From Bacteroidota bacterium (GTDB taxonomy: Bacteria; Bacteroidota; Bacteroidia; UKL13-3): a stretch of 64,000 nucleotides of DNA. The notes beneath the pieces were generated by a model. That model saw only the letters and a program-made list of their open reading frames with translations, was not told the DNA's origin and made no database searches. Both the position numbers and the translations under genes were made by a program. The DNA is taken from positions 1 through 64,000 of the forward strand of contig JAUXUD010000082.1 of NCBI GenBank assembly GCA_030680835.1, read 5' to 3'. Below, piece by piece: positions 19,701 through 29,190 of the stretch; within the stretch, counting starts at the first letter, position 1, and each line of letters begins with the position of its first letter.

Positions 19701-20487
19701 ACTGGGCAGCACGGTGCAAACCAATTGGTATGATTTTGCCAATACAGCAAATAATACAGCCTTCCCAATCAATGAACCCTATTTCAATGCAACCCGAACT
19801 TCATTCACCCAAATGAGTTATGTTTTTTCATCGCTGGCAGGCAATAATAAAGTATGTTTCCGCATTGTATTTAAATCCGATGTTGGGGTAACTGATGCCG
19901 GTATGGCCATTGATGATTTTGAGATACTGGGTCCAACCAATTCGGCTATGCCCGTAGTATTAACAAGCTTTACCGGACATCGCACAAGCCCCGAAACCGT
20001 TCAATTAAACTGGAGTACCGCATCAGAACAAAACAACAAAGGATTTGAAATTGAAAGGAGCATTGACGGCATTCAATTTAAGCACCTGTTTTTCCAGGCT
20101 GGAAAAATCAACACGAACACCATTCAAAAATATTTGTACATCGATACTGATGCACAGCAGGATCACTTATATTATCGCCTAAAGCAAATTGATTTAAACG
20201 GCGTTTTTCAATACTCACAAATCATTTCAATTGGTTCAACCCGCAACGAAGAAAAGCTTGCAAGGGTAAGCCATTTGATCAATTCAAAAATAGTATTTAT
20301 TGACAGCTCTGAACCCACACTAACAGCACGCCTCATCAACCAAAGCGGACAGGAAATTCGCACATTTAATCTAAATCCCGGCAATCACAAATACAGTTTT
20401 GATGAATTGCCTGCAGGTATTTATATATTAGAAATCACCGATGCTAAAGGAGCAAAACAGGTTGAGAAAGTTTTGTTGATGGAATAG
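16798..20487 (+). CDS. Giant secreted sortilin/BNR beta-propeller protein with PKD and T9SS domains
   Basis: This 1229-aa protein has an N-terminal signal anchor (MKKLYNLISFLAVLIIIVPF), then a long beta-propeller region (about 90-775) with repeated BNR/sortilin blades such as GVWKSSNGGNTWTQL, GLFRSINGGSTF, DLFKTTNGGSSWTQL and ATHGRGLF. A PKD domain (about 780-860, YSWNFGDATTSTLQNPVKQY), a jelly-roll-like segment (about 870-1050), a fibronectin-like linker and a final T9SS type A sorting domain (about 1150-1229) follow. It should be exported by Sec, moved across the outer membrane by T9SS and attached to the surface. Ligand is unknown; VPS10-like propellers bind peptides or glycans. The gene is monocistronic. 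Confidence 0.9.
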   Translation: MKKLYNLISFLAVLIIIVPFSKHFFEPGFKGTLFEKYFVTQVKKIPLRDRMDLAWQQEFELTKDPALGIVPRERLYQAWLYQQSLFRNQGLGKAAIPGVIWTERGPNNCPGRTRSLLVDLNDATRKTVWACSVGGGLWKTTDITATNPVWVVKDDFFQSIALTHIDQAPTNPQIMYFCTGEGNGNSDAVRGLGVWKSSNGGNTWTQLTATNNSSYYYCQKVFSLGNGDTVFVATKSGLFRSINGGSTFTVVLGTGISSSSGNICWDIERAYNGTLYATMSGGTNGSIHKSFNNGTTWTIPLTVPAYVSKNQMEIAMAANDSNVIYALVEFGNRIKSIIKSSNAGVTWDTVPAHPIDADGGVSVSGTNYKDFSRGQAWYDLSLVVDPNNTNVVAAGGVDLFKTTNGGSSWTQLSHWYGGFGFQEVHADQHYAYFEPGNSSVCYFSNDGGVYRSTNFTAASPTITSKGNNYNTTQFYACDIHPNGGSNQYIAGAQDNGSHSFGSPGMNATTEVTGGDGAFCHIDQDQPSYWFTSYVYTSYFRSSNGGASFSNALNPGGNVGSFISPTDYDDINNKMYMCGNAGTYQRWENPQTGNTLTTVTVPLFNSVKLTHAKVSPNTNNRVFFGTSGGRVIRVDDAHLTAHVDSFLNNGKGMPTGSVSCIEVENGDDAHLIATYSNYGVNSIWETKNNGFTWTSIEGNLPDMPIRWAKFNPNKNWQLMIATELGVWTTDSIRGTTTNWQPSNSGFANVRTDMLQMRGFDKQVVAATHGRGLFTSNAFAPPFADFTANKTITYIGQSINFTSASNGATSYSWNFGDATTSTLQNPVKQYSAAGIYNITLTINGGAYSKTINSYIQILPYRAVPYTLAAGGNFDVNPADFGGEIISGVGFERGSSSVAAKSGTASGSFAWVTGITGNYADNNNARLYSPSFNCTASGAYTLRFKTKNKFEIAYDGYIVEYSLNSGNTWTKLGSTVQTNWYDFANTANNTAFPINEPYFNATRTSFTQMSYVFSSLAGNNKVCFRIVFKSDVGVTDAGMAIDDFEILGPTNSAMPVVLTSFTGHRTSPETVQLNWSTASEQNNKGFEIERSIDGIQFKHLFFQAGKINTNTIQKYLYIDTDAQQDHLYYRLKQIDLNGVFQYSQIISIGSTRNEEKLARVSHLINSKIVFIDSSEPTLTARLINQSGQEIRTFNLNPGNHKYSFDELPAGIYILEITDAKGAKQVEKVLLME

Positions 20488-20542
20488 TTGGAATACGGGA
20501 CCCCGACCCCGATATTCAAACATAAAAAATTGAACGTAAAAC

Positions 20543-20584
20543 CGGATTCTCGATTTACCTATACTTAGGTAAATCCAGAACCTT
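20543..20584 (+). terminator. Hairpin downstream of the giant T9SS gene
   Basis: A perfect 9-bp stem (GATTTACCT at 20552-20560, AGGTAAATC at 20567-20575) with a 6-base loop is extended outward by imperfect GG-TTCT/AGAACC pairing. It lies about 60 bases after the stop at 20487. There is no immediate T-run (a CTTTTTT stretch comes about 15 bases later), so it may be an RNA-stabilising 3' structure rather than an intrinsic terminator. Confidence 0.5.
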
Positions 20585-20662
20585 CAAGTACTAGCTTTTT
20601 TCTGAAAAAATCACTAAAATGTAGATGCCTGCACATTAGTTTTTCTGTTAAAATAAAAAGTA

Positions 20663-20670
20663 TATCTTTG
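20663..20670 (+). promoter_or_regulatory. -7 element of the decayed toxin-antitoxin operon
   Basis: TATCTTTG matches TAnnTTTG and sits 15 bases before the first ATG of the antitoxin remnant. No clear -33 TTTG is seen at the usual distance. The element suggests the promoter survived after the genes decayed. Confidence 0.4.
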
Positions 20671-20684
20671 AAAATAATTAGCAA

Positions 20685-20926
20685 ATGATGACCACAGCAA
20701 TTTTAAAAGCGAAATAACAAAGGCACTGGACGGCATACAGGACAAGTCGTTTTTGGAAGCATTATATACTATAATCAATATGCGTTCTGAATCCTTCGAT
20801 TATGAATTAAATGATGATGATAAGAATATTTTGAATGAACGCAAAGCAGAATATAAAAGCGGTAAAGCAAAAACCTATACAAGGAGCGAGGTACGTAAAA
20901 AAGTATTGAAAAATCTACCTGGATGA
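20685..20926 (+). pseudogene. Frameshifted antitoxin remnant
   Basis: Starting at ATG 20685 the frame stops after ten codons at TAA 20715. If one base is restored after 20710 the frame continues without interruption from GAA 20711 to TGA 20924, giving about 79 residues: MMTTAILKA, then EITKALDGIQDKSFLEALYT, a charged DDDKNILNERKAEYKSGKAK and YTRSEVRKKVLKNLPG. This matches the layout of small Bacteroidota antitoxins paired with RelE/ParE toxins (an N-terminal regulatory helix and a K-S-G-K-x-K-T-Y-T toxin-binding tail). The downstream toxin ATG overlaps its stop in ATGA, a normal toxin-antitoxin arrangement. Confidence 0.75.
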
Positions 20927-21043
20927 AGTATCGTATTGTTGTTCTTGAGCAGGTTTGAATTGGATTCTGCTGAAATAGTTATCTATCGTTTCATACATGC
21001 AATGAGACATCCAAAAAAAAGATTTTCAACAAAGAAAAAATAA
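20923..21043 (+). pseudogene. RelE/ParE-like toxin remnant, internally deleted
   Basis: ATG 20923 gives MKYRIVVLEQV and stops at 20956. The neighbouring frame then reads ELDSAEIVIYRFIHAMRHPKKRF to TAA 21041. The first part is the beta-1 strand start of a RelE/ParE toxin. The second part resembles its C-terminal strand and the IYRxxHxxRxPKK active-site tail. About 60 intervening residues are missing, so an internal deletion plus a frame change has destroyed the gene. The pieces lie in the expected order directly after the antitoxin remnant. Confidence 0.7.
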
Positions 21044-21049
21044 TCGCCT

Positions 21050-22249
21050 TTAACCCAACTCCTGCAATGCAATAAAAGCCATCAGCCCGGCTCCAATAAC
21101 CAAAGCATCTTCGTCAATATCAAAGGTTGAAGTATGTACGCCTGAAGTGATTCCCTTTGCTTCATTGCGGGTTCCCAGCCGGTAAAAACAGGCTGGTACT
21201 TCCTGACTGTAATAGGCAAAATCTTCGGCTGCCATCCAGATGTCTAAATCCACTACATTTTCTTTTCCCAGATAAGCTTCGGCATATGACTTTGCGCGTG
21301 CTGTAAGCAGGGGTTCATTCTTTAAAAAGGGATAACCTTTTCTGATTTCGAATTGAATGGTAGCTCCAAATGCTTCTGCAATATTTGTTGCAACCTGCAT
21401 CATTTTCTTGTGGGCTGTTTCACGCCACTTTTCATCCAGGGTTCTAAAGGTGCCTTCCATATAAACTTCATTCGGAATTACATTGGTAGCCCCGTTTGCA
21501 ATTACTTTTCCCCAGCTCAATACGCTTGGAATAATTGCATTAGCCTGCCGGCTTACCACTTGCTGCAATCCAGTAATGATCTGGGCCATAACCGCAACCG
21601 GGTCAATACACAAATGGGGCATGGCTCCATGTCCGCCTTTGCCTGTAATGGTCATGTATAACTCATCGGTACTGGCCATATACAAACCGCTTCTAAATCC
21701 AACCTTGCCAACAGGTATCAGTGGCATTACATGCTGACCAAAGATTCCTTCAACCTTGGGATTATTCAAAATACCTTCTTTAATCATTAAGGTAGCTCCA
21801 CCGGGAATCACTTCTTCGCCGGGTTGAAAAATTAATTTAACCGTTCCTTCAAATTCATTTTTTAGCTGTTGCAGAATACCTGCCGCACCGAGCAAACAAG
21901 TAGTATGCACATCATGTCCGCATGCATGCATGATGCCCACATTTTTAGATTTGTAATCAACATTGTTTGTTTCCACTATGGGTAACGCATCCATATCTCC
22001 GCGCAGTGCAATGGTTTTTTTAGCCGGATTTCTGCCTTCTATTAATACTTCAAAACCTGTATTGGCAACAGATTTTATTTTGCTTATACCCATTTTCCCG
22101 AGATGCAGTTTTATAAAAGCTGCTGTTTCAAATTCCTTAAACGAAAGCTCCGGATGGCTATGCAAATGCCTGCGTATATCCTGTAATTTATGAGCCTGCT
22201 CCGCGGCAAGTTGTTTTATAGTATTTGGATTCATTGTTAATCTTAACAT
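21050..22249 (-). CDS. M20 family amidohydrolase / metallopeptidase
   Basis: This 399-aa enzyme is of the M20D (HipO/AbgA/N-acyl-amino-acid hydrolase) type. RRHLHSHPELSFKEFET (about 26-42), GDMDALPI (about 84-91), ACGHDVHTTCLLGAAGIL (metal-binding cysteine and histidine, about 111) and QPGEEVIPGGA (catalytic glutamate, about 144) are all present. A dimerisation lid follows, then the late ligand histidine in SGVHTSTFD (about 372). It probably hydrolyses N-acyl amino acids or related amides in the cytoplasm; exact substrate is unknown. The start could be ATG 22249 or the second ATG at 22234. It is downstream of hmgA on the same strand with a 156-base gap. Confidence 0.92.
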   Translation of the reverse strand: MLRLTMNPNTIKQLAAEQAHKLQDIRRHLHSHPELSFKEFETAAFIKLHLGKMGISKIKSVANTGFEVLIEGRNPAKKTIALRGDMDALPIVETNNVDYKSKNVGIMHACGHDVHTTCLLGAAGILQQLKNEFEGTVKLIFQPGEEVIPGGATLMIKEGILNNPKVEGIFGQHVMPLIPVGKVGFRSGLYMASTDELYMTITGKGGHGAMPHLCIDPVAVMAQIITGLQQVVSRQANAIIPSVLSWGKVIANGATNVIPNEVYMEGTFRTLDEKWRETAHKKMMQVATNIAEAFGATIQFEIRKGYPFLKNEPLLTARAKSYAEAYLGKENVVDLDIWMAAEDFAYYSQEVPACFYRLGTRNEAKGITSGVHTSTFDIDEDALVIGAGLMAFIALQELG

Positions 22250-22283
22250 GCAAGTTAAGCAAAGAAAGGCAATTTAGTTAGAA

Positions 22284-22311
22284 ATGGAAAATGGAAAATG
22301 GGAAATGAGGG
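22284..22311. repeat. Short heptamer repeat (ATGGAAA units)
   Basis: Four consecutive 7-base units (ATGGAAA, ATGGAAA, ATGGGAA, ATGAGGG) lie in the 156-base gap between the M20 gene start and the hmgA stop. It has the same period as the other heptamer arrays in this window but a different unit, and it may be the short remnant of one. Confidence 0.6.
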
Positions 22312-22405
22312 TAAAAAATCCCGGGCTTTATCAAAAATTTTGGCACCCCCAATAGGTAAAATTTTTACGGATGTTAAAACGGTAATAAATTTTTATTTTG
22401 AAGTG

Positions 22406-23590
22406 TTATGCAATATTGTTTTCCAAAACTTTTTTGCTGCTCCACGACAGATAATAATCTTCCAGTTCAATATTCACCGCTTCTTTGGTTATTTGAACCG
22501 GATTAAAAGGATCAATCATAACGGCAAGCTCATTGGTTTCTTTTTTGCCGATGCTTCGCTCTATGGCACCCGGGTGCGGACCATGAGGCAAACCGCCGGG
22601 GTGCAGGGTAATCTGCCCTTTTTGGATATTGTTGCGGCTCATAAAATCGCCATCCACATAATACAGCAGTTCATCGCTGTCTACATTGCTGTGGTGGTAT
22701 GGAGCAGGAATTGCATCGGGATGGTAATCATAAAGGCGCGGTACAAATGAACAAATCACAAAGTTTTTGCCCTGAAATGTTTGATGAATCGGAGGGGGCA
22801 TGTGAATGCGGCCGGTAATGGGTTCGAAATTAAAAATTGAAAAGGCATAGGGGTAACTATATCCATCCCATCCCACCAAATCAAACGGATGATTTTCATA
22901 TATGTATGGATAGATGAGCCCGCGCTTTTTAATATTAATCAGAAAATCTCCATGTTTGTCAATTGTTTCAAAGTTTTTGGGCCATTTAAAATCACGCTCA
23001 CAAAATGGTGAATGTTCCAGATACTGTCCGTAATGATTGCGATATCTGTTGGGAGTTTCAATGGGCCCAAAAGATTCAATAATTAAAAACTTGTTTTCGG
23101 TGGTATTAAATTGAAGCTGGTAAATCGTACCCCGGGGAATAATCAGATAGTCGCCATATTCAAATTCTATCTCTCCATACATGGTTTTTAACATACCTGA
23201 ACCTTTGTGAACAAAAATCATTTCATCGGCATCGGCATTTTTGAAAAAATAATCATCCGTACTTTTTGAAGGAGCGGCAACGCCAATCGTCATATCATTA
23301 TTTACAAAAAGTATTTTTCTGCTTTTTATATAATCATCTTCAGGCTTCACATTAAAGGTTAAATAGCTGCGGTTTTGAAGATTGTCTTCTATGGCTATTT
23401 CAGGCCTTACAGAAAAAGGTTTTCCATGCTCTTTAACCATTGTTGGCGGATACAGGTGATATGCCAGTGACGACATGCCGGAAAAACCTTCTGTTCCAAA
23501 TAATTCTTCGTGGTATAATTGCCCATTTGGCTGGCGAAAAACAGAATGACGTTTTGATGGTATCAGGCCTTCGTGACGATAAATAGGCAT
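22406..23590 (-). CDS. hmgA: Homogentisate 1,2-dioxygenase
   Basis: HmgA opens the homogentisate ring to maleylacetoacetate in tyrosine and phenylalanine catabolism, using non-haem Fe(II) in a cupin fold. The 394-aa protein starts MPIYRHEGLIPSKRHSVFRQPNG, typical for Bacteroidota. The Fe-binding region PYHHSNVDSDELLYYVDGDFMSRN (about 300-323) and the following TLHPGGLPHGPHPGAIE are conserved. No other tyrosine-degradation gene (hpd, fahA) is visible here, so the pathway must be completed elsewhere. A dyad at 23666-23681 lies upstream and may be an operator. Confidence 0.93.
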   Translation of the reverse strand: MPIYRHEGLIPSKRHSVFRQPNGQLYHEELFGTEGFSGMSSLAYHLYPPTMVKEHGKPFSVRPEIAIEDNLQNRSYLTFNVKPEDDYIKSRKILFVNNDMTIGVAAPSKSTDDYFFKNADADEMIFVHKGSGMLKTMYGEIEFEYGDYLIIPRGTIYQLQFNTTENKFLIIESFGPIETPNRYRNHYGQYLEHSPFCERDFKWPKNFETIDKHGDFLINIKKRGLIYPYIYENHPFDLVGWDGYSYPYAFSIFNFEPITGRIHMPPPIHQTFQGKNFVICSFVPRLYDYHPDAIPAPYHHSNVDSDELLYYVDGDFMSRNNIQKGQITLHPGGLPHGPHPGAIERSIGKKETNELAVMIDPFNPVQITKEAVNIELEDYYLSWSSKKVLENNIA

Positions 23591-23665
23591 AAGCTTAAAA
23601 TGTTTGGTTTATATTTAGCGAAAATTAGTATTGTGGCAATGCTATTCTTTAAAAATGCCAAATAC

Positions 23666-23681
23666 CATGATATAGATCATG
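23666..23681. promoter_or_regulatory. Dyad upstream of hmgA
   Basis: Perfect 6-base arms CATGAT/ATCATG flank the spacer ATAG, 76 bases upstream of the hmgA start and just past the stop of the next gene. It has the size of a dimeric regulator site, but no regulator is encoded nearby. It could also be a chance palindrome in AT-rich DNA. Confidence 0.3.
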
Positions 23682-23695
23682 TTTTGTGGTAGAAA

Positions 23696-25399
23696 TCATT
23701 TCAGCGTATAAATCAAACAATCATTTACCTGTTGTTTGAGTTCATATTTTTTTAATAAATCATTGGGTAATGTTTCATAAGAATGTATCAGATAATAGCT
23801 TGCCTGGTTTAAACCACATTTGATATTTTTAATTTGTTTTTGCGAGGTCCAATAGGGATAAAAAAAACAGCCATCGGAGCAGGTGATGGTGCTTCCTGCA
23901 GGTATTTTTTCAATTATTTGCAGGGCATTCGCCTTGTTTAAATTTAAATCATCGAAATACAGGAAAAAATTAAACTGCTGTGGATTTTTTACAATGGAAA
24001 AAGTAATTACAGCAATTAGTAATACAGGCATTCCATATGCAATAAGTTTGCTGTTTTTGAGAAACTGACTCAATTGGTTCAGTATAAAGTTAACAACATA
24101 AATGGCAACAAAAAGCATGATATAGCCATGGCCTGCAAGATTGCGGTGAAAAGGATGCCGGCGCATAATTACAATTAATGCAAAGGTGGCCGCACACAAT
24201 AAAATAAAAAGTATCAGAAATTCTTTATGCCTGAATTTTTTACTGAACAGTAATAACAAAGGCAATATTGCGATTAATATTCCAATAGATATTTTCCCTA
24301 CCGAATTATTTGAAATGGCATAATTAAGATAGGAGGAAAGTCCTTGCAGGGTTTTGAGGATAAAATCGAAATAAGTAACATCCATTGCATGCATATATTT
24401 ATTTTGTGTAAATGCATGGATACCTGAATAGCATAGTGCCGGCAGGTACAACAGAAAGGTGCCTGCGCCAATATAAAACTGCCAGGTAAAGTAAGCAAGT
24501 GGAAATGTTTTTGAACGCAGGGCAAGCCAGATTCCAAAAAAAATCTGACTAAGATGCATATACATAAAGGTAGGTAAACAAATATAACCCAAAACCGATA
24601 CGAAGCCATTCAACAAAAGCCAGTAGTTGCTGGAACTTTTTGCATAGGCAGCCAAACTCAGAAAAGAAATAAATATACACAAGCCATAGAGCTCATAGCC
24701 CCGGGCTTCAAAGGCGAATCCCCATACCGGAAATTGAAGGGCCAAAGCCAGCGTTCCTAAAAGCGCTACAGGTTTTGAACCCATAAGTTTGTTTAAAGCT
24801 ATATAAGCTGCGAGGTTCCAGCAAACAAATGCAAGCAAAGAGATTATTTTTCCACTCATCACTTTGTCATCCATCCAAAAGAAAAATATGCTGTTGAGTG
24901 CATTAAAACCAATATGGTTATTGGGTAGCATATAATAGGATATAGTTTGAAACAAAGGCAAACCTGCTGCCTGCATGGCCGAAAATACTTCATCATAACT
25001 CACAGGAACCAACAGCACGCCATATAACCAGGCAGCGAATGAAAATAATAAAATTGCAAAATAATAAGGAATTTGAAGCCTTTCAAATTGAAGATGAATT
25101 ACTGTTTTAGGTTCAGATTTGAACCTTTTGTATTTTTTTAACAGGATATTCAATAAAAGAAAATTGACAATCAGGGAGATAATAGAAAAAACATTGCCCG
25201 TTTTTTTTGTATTTTCATTGAAAAAGTTTTCGGCAAAAGTATGGCTTTTATAAAAACAGGAGTTCAGGTTCAGATAATCAGAAAGTAAGGATTGACGTGT
25301 ATTTAGCAGGTAATAAAGGTTAAAAAGGATTGCCAGCAGGCAAAGCAAACCTGTTATAATGCATAGATTTTTTTTTAACAGAACCGGTTGAATTTTCAA
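23696..25399 (-). CDS. Multi-TM GT-C-like glycosyltransferase (ArnT/PMT type), putative
   Basis: This is a 567-aa protein with about eleven to thirteen hydrophobic helices and a short C-terminal soluble part (about 495-567). The first periplasmic loop contains PVSYDEVFSAMQAAGLPLFQTISYYMLPNNHIGFN (about 130-165), with the acidic D-E pair expected of GT-C enzymes that use polyprenyl-phosphate sugars. A short histidine/arginine loop, MRRHPFHRNLAGHGYIML, follows about residue 410. The family assignment is by topology and the D-E loop only; it could be any GT-C member. It is transcribed toward hmgA. Function in glycan or lipid decoration is inference. Confidence 0.65.
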   Translation of the reverse strand: MKIQPVLLKKNLCIITGLLCLLAILFNLYYLLNTRQSLLSDYLNLNSCFYKSHTFAENFFNENTKKTGNVFSIISLIVNFLLLNILLKKYKRFKSEPKTVIHLQFERLQIPYYFAILLFSFAAWLYGVLLVPVSYDEVFSAMQAAGLPLFQTISYYMLPNNHIGFNALNSIFFFWMDDKVMSGKIISLLAFVCWNLAAYIALNKLMGSKPVALLGTLALALQFPVWGFAFEARGYELYGLCIFISFLSLAAYAKSSSNYWLLLNGFVSVLGYICLPTFMYMHLSQIFFGIWLALRSKTFPLAYFTWQFYIGAGTFLLYLPALCYSGIHAFTQNKYMHAMDVTYFDFILKTLQGLSSYLNYAISNNSVGKISIGILIAILPLLLLFSKKFRHKEFLILFILLCAATFALIVIMRRHPFHRNLAGHGYIMLFVAIYVVNFILNQLSQFLKNSKLIAYGMPVLLIAVITFSIVKNPQQFNFFLYFDDLNLNKANALQIIEKIPAGSTITCSDGCFFYPYWTSQKQIKNIKCGLNQASYYLIHSYETLPNDLLKKYELKQQVNDCLIYTLK

Positions 25400-25481
25400 G
25401 CGCTGGCAGATTAATTAATTAAAAACAATAGTATTGAAAACAAATTTTAAAAAAAAGAGAAAAAATTAAAGGAATTCAAAT

Positions 25482-25489
25482 TATCTTTG
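25482..25489 (+). promoter_or_regulatory. Candidate -7 element of the sphingolipid operon
   Basis: TATCTTTG matches TAnnTTTG. Transcription from here would give a leader of roughly 265 bases before the serine palmitoyltransferase ATG at 25763. No good -33 TTTG is seen. The 363-base gap 25400-25762 contains this element, a tiny ORF with a hairpin (25557-25616), and otherwise AT-rich sequence in which I see nothing. Confidence 0.35.
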
Positions 25490-25556
25490 AGTCACACAAT
25501 TTTTATAAAATTCATTTAATTCAGTTTTACATATATAATCTAAAATCAAATTAAAA

Positions 25557-25616
25557 ATGAAAGTAATAAAATTTGAAATACCCATTAGTAAGCCTGCTCT
25601 CAATATGCGAGAGTAG
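25557..25616 (+). other. Possible 19-codon leader ORF with hairpin
   Basis: ATG 25557 opens a 19-residue frame (MKVIKFEIPISKPALNMRE) ending at TAG 25614. The end of the frame is overlapped by a 5-bp stem (CTCTC/GAGAG) around a 7-base loop. It lies in the long leader of the sphingolipid operon. A regulatory leader peptide is possible, but this short frame could easily be chance. Confidence 0.25.
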
Positions 25617-25711
25617 ATTTGGGCCTTAACCAATTATTTATTAAGCTTAAATGACCAAAATCAAAATAAGAATTGATTATAATCATTTTGGCACCTGTTT
25701 ACCGTAGTTAG

Positions 25712-26974
<1,263 letters not shown>

Positions 26975-27054
26975 GCCTTGATCAATATTTTATTTTGCAT
27001 TATTTTTCTGATTATCAGGGGTTCAATACGTTTAATCCGGTCAATATAAATATT

Positions 27055-28173
27055 ATGGTTGAGATACAGGAAGTTCAAACAAAAAAGCAATTATCAGAGT
27101 TTATCAGATTTCCGGATGCGCTATACAAAGGAAATAAATTCAAGGTTCCACAACTTCATGTTTACGAAAAATCGGTTCTCAAACCGGATAAAAATCCTGC
27201 ATTCGAATTTTGTGAAGCAAAGTATTGGCTGGCTTATGATAACAATAAAATTGCCGGTAGAATTGCAGGTATTATTAATAGGAAGGCCAATGAAGTATGG
27301 AATGAAAAAATCGTTCGTTTTGGTTGGGTAGATTTTACGGATAATACCGAAGTTTCTGCTGCATTAATTAAAACAGTTGAAGATTGGGGCAAATCAAAAG
27401 GGATGACTAAAATTCAGGGACCTATGGGATTTACTGATATGGATTTGGAGGGAATGCTGGTTGAAGGTTTTGGAGAAACAGGTACCCAGGCGGTTATTTA
27501 TAATTATCCCTATTACCCGGTTCATATCGAAAATTTTGGATTTGAAAAAGAGGCCGACTGGATACAATTTGAATTAAAAGTTCCTGACAAAGTACCGGAG
27601 AAATTAATTCGTATGTCGGAGTTGGTTCAGAAGAAATATGGTTTGAGGCCGCTTAAAATAAAAAAGGCTAAAGAATTATTGCCCTATGCAAAAAAAATGT
27701 TTCATACACTGAATAGTGCCTTTAAAGAGTTATACGGTTATTCTCCGCTTAACGAAAAGCAGATTGATTTTTATATCAAACAATATTTTTCAATGGTAAA
27801 TCCGGCTTATGTGAGTATTGTATTGGATGAGGCGGATGATGTAGTAGGCTTCGGGGTATCCTTTGCATCTTTATCTGAAGCCATGATTAAAGCAAAAGGG
27901 AAACTGTACCCAACCGGATTTATACATATTTTAAAAGCGATGCGTAAAAATGATAAAGTAGATCTGCTTTTACAGGGCGTGAAACCCGGATATCAAAACA
28001 AGGGAATCCCCGCAATATTTTTTTCGGAAATGATGCAGGCTTATATTGATAACGGCGTTAAAACTGCCATCACGAGTCATGCGCTCGAAAACAATAAGAG
28101 TTCATACCTGTTGTTTAAAGATTATGAACCGCGCCAGCATTTAAGAAGAAGGTCTTATGCCAAACTTTTATAA
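27055..28173 (+). CDS. GNAT-like N-acyltransferase, putative bacterial ceramide synthase
   Basis: This 372-aa protein appears to be a tandem acetyltransferase-fold enzyme. An N-terminal GNAT-like half (KYWLAYDNNKIAGRIAGIIN, about 60-79; WGKSKGMTKIQGPMGFTDMDLEGMLVEGF, about 110-140) precedes a second half with VVGFGVSFASLSEA and a C-terminal cofactor-like GVKPGYQNKGIPAIFFSEMMQ. In Caulobacter the ceramide synthase bCerS is a GNAT-like protein encoded with Spt and a reductase, which suggests N-acylation of the sphingoid base here. Start ATG 27055 is preferred over TTG 26995. It is 80 bases after spt and 6 bases before the SDR. The specific activity is inference from context. Confidence 0.7.
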   Translation: MVEIQEVQTKKQLSEFIRFPDALYKGNKFKVPQLHVYEKSVLKPDKNPAFEFCEAKYWLAYDNNKIAGRIAGIINRKANEVWNEKIVRFGWVDFTDNTEVSAALIKTVEDWGKSKGMTKIQGPMGFTDMDLEGMLVEGFGETGTQAVIYNYPYYPVHIENFGFEKEADWIQFELKVPDKVPEKLIRMSELVQKKYGLRPLKIKKAKELLPYAKKMFHTLNSAFKELYGYSPLNEKQIDFYIKQYFSMVNPAYVSIVLDEADDVVGFGVSFASLSEAMIKAKGKLYPTGFIHILKAMRKNDKVDLLLQGVKPGYQNKGIPAIFFSEMMQAYIDNGVKTAITSHALENNKSSYLLFKDYEPRQHLRRRSYAKLL

Positions 28174-28179
28174 TCAAAC

Positions 28180-29175
28180 ATGAAAAAAATACTCATAACC
28201 GGCGCGAGCGGGTTTATTGGAAGTTTTTTAGTGGAGGAAGCCTTAAAAAGAGATTATGAAGTTTATGCAGGTATTCGAAAATCCAGCAGTACAAAATATC
28301 TTTCAGATTCAAGAATAAAATTAACTGAACTCGATTTTTCAAATCCAGATTTGTTAAATCAAAAAATTTCTGAATTGCCACAATTCGATTATATAATTCA
28401 CAATGCCGGACTTACAAGAGCTCCTAAAAAAGCAGATTATTTTACCTCCAATTATCAATACACCAAAAATATTATTGATGCTTTAATCAGTCAGAAAAAG
28501 GTTCCCGAAAAATTCATTTACATGAGCAGTCTTGCGGCATACGGACCAGGGGATCCGGAATTGTTGAACCCGGTTCAGGTATCAGACACACCTCGTCCGC
28601 TTACTGCCTATGGAAGGAGCAAACTTGAGTCGGAAAAATATTTAAACACACTTCCCAACTTTCCGCACATCATTATCAGACCCACTGCAGTATACGGACC
28701 CCGCGAAAAAGATCTGTTTACTGTATTTAAAATGATTAATAATAATATTGAGTTATTTGTAGGATTTAAAAAGCAACACCTTACTTTTATTTATGTAAAA
28801 GATTTGGTAAAAGCAGTATTTCAGTCAATGGAATCAGGCATTATAAACAGAGGATATTTTGTATCTGATGGAAATGTATATGACGGCAAAATATTGGGCA
28901 ATATTATCAAAAAACAACTGGGAAAAAGAACCCTAAGGATATCCTTTCCTATCGGGCTTGTAAGATTAATTGCCATTATCAGTGAGTCAACAAAATACAT
29001 CAGCGGAAAACAAGCCTTGTTAAACTACGATAAAATAAATGAGCTGGAATGCACAAACTGGCAATGTGATATACAGCCACTGATTGATGAACTCAATTTT
29101 AAGCCTGAATATAATTTAAATGAAGGCATACAGGAAACAATTACATGGTATAAACAAACAAAATGGTTAAAATAA
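28180..29175 (+). CDS. NAD(P)-dependent epimerase/SDR, putative ceramide reductase (CerR-like)
   Basis: This 331-aa extended short-chain dehydrogenase has the Rossmann motif TGASGFIGSFLVE (about 7-19), a serine in MSSLAAYGPG and the catalytic YGRSK (YxxxK, about 147-151). Extended SDRs in spt clusters (CerR) reduce the 3-keto group of the ceramide precursor in Caulobacter, so reduction of 3-ketosphinganine or 3-ketoceramide is the likely job. It starts 6 bases after the GNAT-like gene and is followed 15 bases later by the phosphotransferase. Alternative roles in sugar-nucleotide metabolism are less likely given this context. Confidence 0.75.
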   Translation: MKKILITGASGFIGSFLVEEALKRDYEVYAGIRKSSSTKYLSDSRIKLTELDFSNPDLLNQKISELPQFDYIIHNAGLTRAPKKADYFTSNYQYTKNIIDALISQKKVPEKFIYMSSLAAYGPGDPELLNPVQVSDTPRPLTAYGRSKLESEKYLNTLPNFPHIIIRPTAVYGPREKDLFTVFKMINNNIELFVGFKKQHLTFIYVKDLVKAVFQSMESGIINRGYFVSDGNVYDGKILGNIIKKQLGKRTLRISFPIGLVRLIAIISESTKYISGKQALLNYDKINELECTNWQCDIQPLIDELNFKPEYNLNEGIQETITWYKQTKWLK

Positions 29176-29190
29176 TTCGGGTTCAATAAA

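Noticed and set aside
16798-20487. Secreted sialidase (BNR repeats)
   Set aside because: BNR-type blades are present but no sialidase catalytic arginine triad or FRIP motif was seen; the sortilin-like propeller is the better description.
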